Position numbers and translations under genes: made by a program
Part shown: piece by piece, positions 61,685 to 64,000 of the stretch
Numbering within the stretch: the stretch's first letter is position 1
How the letters are laid out: each line of letters begins with the position of its first letter
NCBI RefSeq assembly: GCF_003544835.1
Contig: NZ_CP032099.1
Coordinates: 372,001 to 436,000, forward strand
DNA from: Aliarcobacter skirrowii CCUG 10374
GTDB taxonomy: Bacteria > Campylobacterota > Campylobacteria > Campylobacterales > Arcobacteraceae
Reading direction: 5' to 3'
DNA: 64,000 nucleotides
Notes under the pieces: model-generated
What the model was told of the DNA's origin: nothing
The model's input: the letters and a program-made list of their open reading frames with translations, nothing else
Databases searched by the model: none

Positions 61685-62446
61685 ATGATGTTTGTACTTA
61701 AAAAAATAGTTTCAGCTTTTTTACTTCCCATTCCAATTGGAGTTTTTTTATTACTTATAGCTTTATTTTTTTTGCTAAAAAACTCACAAAAAAGAGCAAA
61801 AATCTTTCTGTTTTTGGCTATTTTTTGGTTTTTGCTTATTTCAAATCAAACTATCTCAAATATGATAATTGCTCCACTTGAAAATTCACACAAAGCCCTA
61901 ATCAATACTCCAAATGATGCTAAATATATTTTAGTGTTAGGAAATGGTCATAAAACAAATGAAAATTTTGCAATCACTTCAGAGCTTAATACAACAGCAA
62001 TTAATAGATTAGTTGAAGGAATAAGACACTATAAAAATCTAAAAGAGAGTAATAAAAATATAAAACTAATTTTAAGTGGTTATGCTTATGATGATCCAAA
62101 TACACATGCAAAAATGCAAAAAAAATTAGCTATAAATTTAGGTGTTGAAGCTGAAGATATAATCACTTTAGATACTCCAAAAGATACAAAAGAGGAGGCT
62201 ATTGAAGCTAAAAAAATTGTTAAAAATGAGAAACTAATTTTAGTTACAAGTGCTAGTCATATGAAAAGAGCTTCGCTTTTATTTAAAAAAGAGGGTTTAA
62301 ATATTATAGAGAGTCCAACAAATCATAAATATTTTGTAAGTTCATATCCCTCATCTTATTTTAATGCAACAAATATAAAAAAAGTTGAACTAGCCTTTCA
62401 TGAATATTTAGGAATTTTTTATTCATATATTAAAGGTGATATTTAA
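61685..62446 (+). CDS. YdcF/ElyC (DUF218) family membrane protein
   Basis: The 253-residue protein has two N-terminal helices (about 10-32 and 40-60). The DUF218 core follows: 'YILVLGNGHKTNENFAITSE', 'AINRLVEGIRHYKNLKESNK', 'IKLILSGYAYDDPNTHAKMQ', 'ITLDTPKDTKEEAIEAKKIV' and 'LILVTSASHMKRASLLFKKE'. ElyC of this family affects use of the undecaprenyl lipid carrier in the envelope. The role here is inferred. Confidence 0.88.
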   Translation: MMFVLKKIVSAFLLPIPIGVFLLLIALFFLLKNSQKRAKIFLFLAIFWFLLISNQTISNMIIAPLENSHKALINTPNDAKYILVLGNGHKTNENFAITSELNTTAINRLVEGIRHYKNLKESNKNIKLILSGYAYDDPNTHAKMQKKLAINLGVEAEDIITLDTPKDTKEEAIEAKKIVKNEKLILVTSASHMKRASLLFKKEGLNIIESPTNHKYFVSSYPSSYFNATNIKKVELAFHEYLGIFYSYIKGDI

Positions 62447-62472
62447 AAGAATTAATCCAATATTTGATACTA

Positions 62473-62489
62473 TTGCAACAAAGTTGCAA
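62473..62489 (+). promoter_or_regulatory. 17-bp palindromic operator at the znuC promoter
   Basis: TTGCAAC-AAA-GTTGCAA is a perfect inverted repeat. It overlaps the end of a TTTGATACTAT -10 region (62463-62473) and the expected transcription start, 14 bases before the GTG of znuC. Position and symmetry suggest a repressor site, most simply for a Zur/Fur-family metalloregulator. Confidence 0.6.
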
Positions 62490-62502
62490 ATAAAGGTTTT
62501 AA

Positions 62503-63243
62503 GTGGATTTAATAAAGATTAAAAATCTATTTTTTAAGTATCAAAAAACAGATATTTTAGAGAATGTAAATTTAACAATTAAAGATGATGATTTTTTAGC
62601 AATAATTGGACCAAATGGTGGTGGAAAATCAACTCTTTTAAAACTAATTCTTGGTCTTTTACCACTTCAAAGTGGAAAAATAGAGAAATATATAAAAAAT
62701 AGTCAAATAGGATATGTTCCACAAAATACAAATTTAAATATAGATTTTCCAATTACTGCTTTAGAAGTTGTTTTAATGGGGCATGTTAGCTCAAAAAAGA
62801 GAATTTTTGGATATTCAAAAGATGAAATCTCTTGTGCATTAGAGTCTTTAAATCAAGTTGGAATGAAAGATTATGCAAATAAAAAGATAGGTGATTTAAG
62901 TGGAGGTCAAAGGCAAAGAGTTTTTATAGCACGTGCACTTTGTTCAAATCCAAAAATAATGCTTTTAGATGAACCAACTGCAAGTATTGATGTACAAGGA
63001 CAACAAGAGATTTATGAACTTTTAAAAGAGCTAAATAAATCTATTTGTATTGTTGTTGTGAGTCACGATTTATCAATTCTTTTAAATTATGCACAAAATG
63101 TTGCTCATGTAAATAGAAAATTAGTTTATCACAGCCTTGCAGAGGTTCAAAAAAATGTTACTTTAGCTGATGATCATTTGTGTGAGGTTGAACTACTTTC
63201 AGCTTTAGGTAAAACTCAAATGTGTTGTAACCATGTACACTAA
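62503..63243 (+). CDS. znuC: Zinc/manganese ABC transporter ATP-binding protein
   Basis: The 246-residue ATPase starts at GTG after AAAGG. It has Walker A 'LAIIGPNGGGKSTLLKLILG', Q-loop 'IGYVPQNTNLNIDFPITALE', signature 'DLSGGQRQRVFIARALCS', Walker B 'IMLLDEPTASIDVQGQQEIY' and the switch His in 'VVVSHDLSILLNYAQNVAHV'. The C-terminal 'CEVELLSALGKTQMCCNHVH' with Cys and His is typical of metal-type members. The adjacent permease confirms metal uptake. Zinc is favoured over manganese, but not proven. Confidence 0.9.
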   Translation: MDLIKIKNLFFKYQKTDILENVNLTIKDDDFLAIIGPNGGGKSTLLKLILGLLPLQSGKIEKYIKNSQIGYVPQNTNLNIDFPITALEVVLMGHVSSKKRIFGYSKDEISCALESLNQVGMKDYANKKIGDLSGGQRQRVFIARALCSNPKIMLLDEPTASIDVQGQQEIYELLKELNKSICIVVVSHDLSILLNYAQNVAHVNRKLVYHSLAEVQKNVTLADDHLCEVELLSALGKTQMCCNHVH

Positions 63244-63287
63244 AATAAATTCTCCCTTAAAAAATGGGACATTTTTGAAGGAAAAAA

Positions 63288-64000
63288 ATGTTAGAAATTT
63301 TACAATATAGCTTTATTCAAAATGCTTTAATAGCTGGAGTTTTAATCTCTATTGCAGCTGGAATAATTGGAACTTTGGTAGTAGTAAATAAAATTACTTT
63401 TTTAACAGGTGGAATAGCTCACAGCGCTTATGGAGGAATAGGAATAGCAATATTTTTAGGAATACCAGTTTTATTTGGGGCAACTATTTTTGCTGTAATA
63501 ACTGCAATAATAATCGCTATTATTACTTTAAAAAATAGAAGCAGAATTGATGCAATAATTGGTATGATGTGGGCAAGTGGAATGGCTATTGGAATTATAT
63601 TTGTGGATTTAACTCCTGGATACAATGTAGATTTAATGAGCTATTTGTTTGGAAGTATTATTGCTGTTTCAAGTGAAGATATTATTTATATGACTCTTTT
63701 AGATATTTTTATTATAGCAATTGTTGTATATTTTTATAAAGAGATTTTATCTGTATCATATGATAGTGAGTTTGCAAGCTTAAGAGGAATAAATGTTAAG
63801 TTTTTTTATACACTAATTTTAATATTATCAGCACTTTGCGTAGTTGCTGCTATAAAAGCTGTTGGACTTATTTTGGTAATTGCACTTCTTACAATTCCAA
63901 CATATTTAGCCGAGGCTTTTTCTTCTAAACTTTCAACTATGATGATTATTAGTTCAATTTTAGCTACAATATTCACACTATGTGGACTTATAGTTTCATA
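63288..64000 (+). CDS. znuB: Zinc/manganese ABC transporter permease, 5' part
   Basis: The frame begins 'MLEILQYSFIQNALIAGVLI' with GAAGGAAAAAA as ribosome site, and continues 'KITFLTGGIAHSAYGGIGIA', 'MWASGMAIGIIFVDLTPGYN', 'LRGINVKFFYTLILILSALC', 'KAVGLILVIALLTIPTYLAE'. These are the hallmarks of ZnuB/MntB permeases of the ABC-3 family, with at least seven membrane helices in the 237 codons visible. The gene runs off the right edge. The matching binding protein (ZnuA) is not in view. Confidence 0.92.
   Translation, partial: MLEILQYSFIQNALIAGVLISIAAGIIGTLVVVNKITFLTGGIAHSAYGGIGIAIFLGIPVLFGATIFAVITAIIIAIITLKNRSRIDAIIGMMWASGMAIGIIFVDLTPGYNVDLMSYLFGSIIAVSSEDIIYMTLLDIFIIAIVVYFYKEILSVSYDSEFASLRGINVKFFYTLILILSALCVVAAIKAVGLILVIALLTIPTYLAEAFSSKLSTMMIISSILATIFTLCGLIVS

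Overview
The window looks like chromosomal DNA of a Campylobacterota bacterium close to Arcobacter/Aliarcobacter. The grounds are the very low G+C content (TTA, AAA and ATA codons dominate), an ArsS-type sensor kinase, a TlpD-like soluble chemoreceptor, kinase H-boxes of the 'HQW' type, an accD-thiE-rlmH cluster, an HNH-bearing MutS7-type protein, and extended -10 promoters of the form TTTRG(A/C)TAWAAT with little -35 signal. The species is inference; no rRNA or tRNA gene is present to confirm it.

Region 1 (1-11.4 kb) is accessory in character. It starts with the end of a chorismate mutase-like gene, then a transglutaminase-like gene whose last ~20 codons are thrown out of frame at a run of seven A, a histidine-phosphatase-fold gene, and a small helix-hairpin-helix gene. 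Next comes a very AT-rich 1280-codon gene: a large helical protein of unknown function with a possible nuclease-like patch and a GNAT acetyltransferase domain at its C-terminus. Converging on it is a minus-strand set: a 34-codon ORF that reads like the end of a Cache sensor domain, an endonuclease/exonuclease/phosphatase-fold protein, a type IIG restriction-modification enzyme, an unknown protein whose start directly follows the methylase stop, and a RhuM-family protein. This looks like a defence island.

Region 2 (11.5-23.2 kb) is about signalling: a CpxP/Spy-like periplasmic protein with an OmpR/ArsS-type two-component pair, an HI0933-type flavoprotein apparently starting at ATT, a TlpD-like chemoreceptor overlapping a single-domain response regulator, two PAS kinases (one with a decayed ATPase domain), a YmdB phosphoesterase, and a ParA-like ATPase coupled to a small tail-anchored protein.

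Region 3 (23.2-45.9 kb) is mostly core genome: ubiE-xseA, cheW, a cyclophilin, panD-ybaB-ispA, groES-groEL under a CIRCE operator, a second two-component system, an inositol monophosphatase, glmS, a Na/Pi symporter, metK (with an odd repeat at its start), accD-thiE-rlmH, dus, prmA and ftsH.

Region 4 (45.9-64 kb) has leuA behind a leucine-rich leader peptide, a thioredoxin-like and a haem-binding protein overlapping into MutS7, a 5'-truncated Wzz-like gene, MarC, a second transglutaminase-like protein, a diguanylate cyclase with a periplasmic CxxCH haem site, the two siroheme genes around a Sel1 protein, an AMMECR1-MEMO1 pair, a large chemoreceptor, a YdcF/ElyC protein, and the start of a zinc/manganese ABC transporter whose promoter carries a 17-bp palindrome.

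Genes are tightly packed, with many ATGA, TTGA and TAGTG stop/start overlaps and frequent TTG or GTG starts. No intergenic stretch exceeds about 300 bases.
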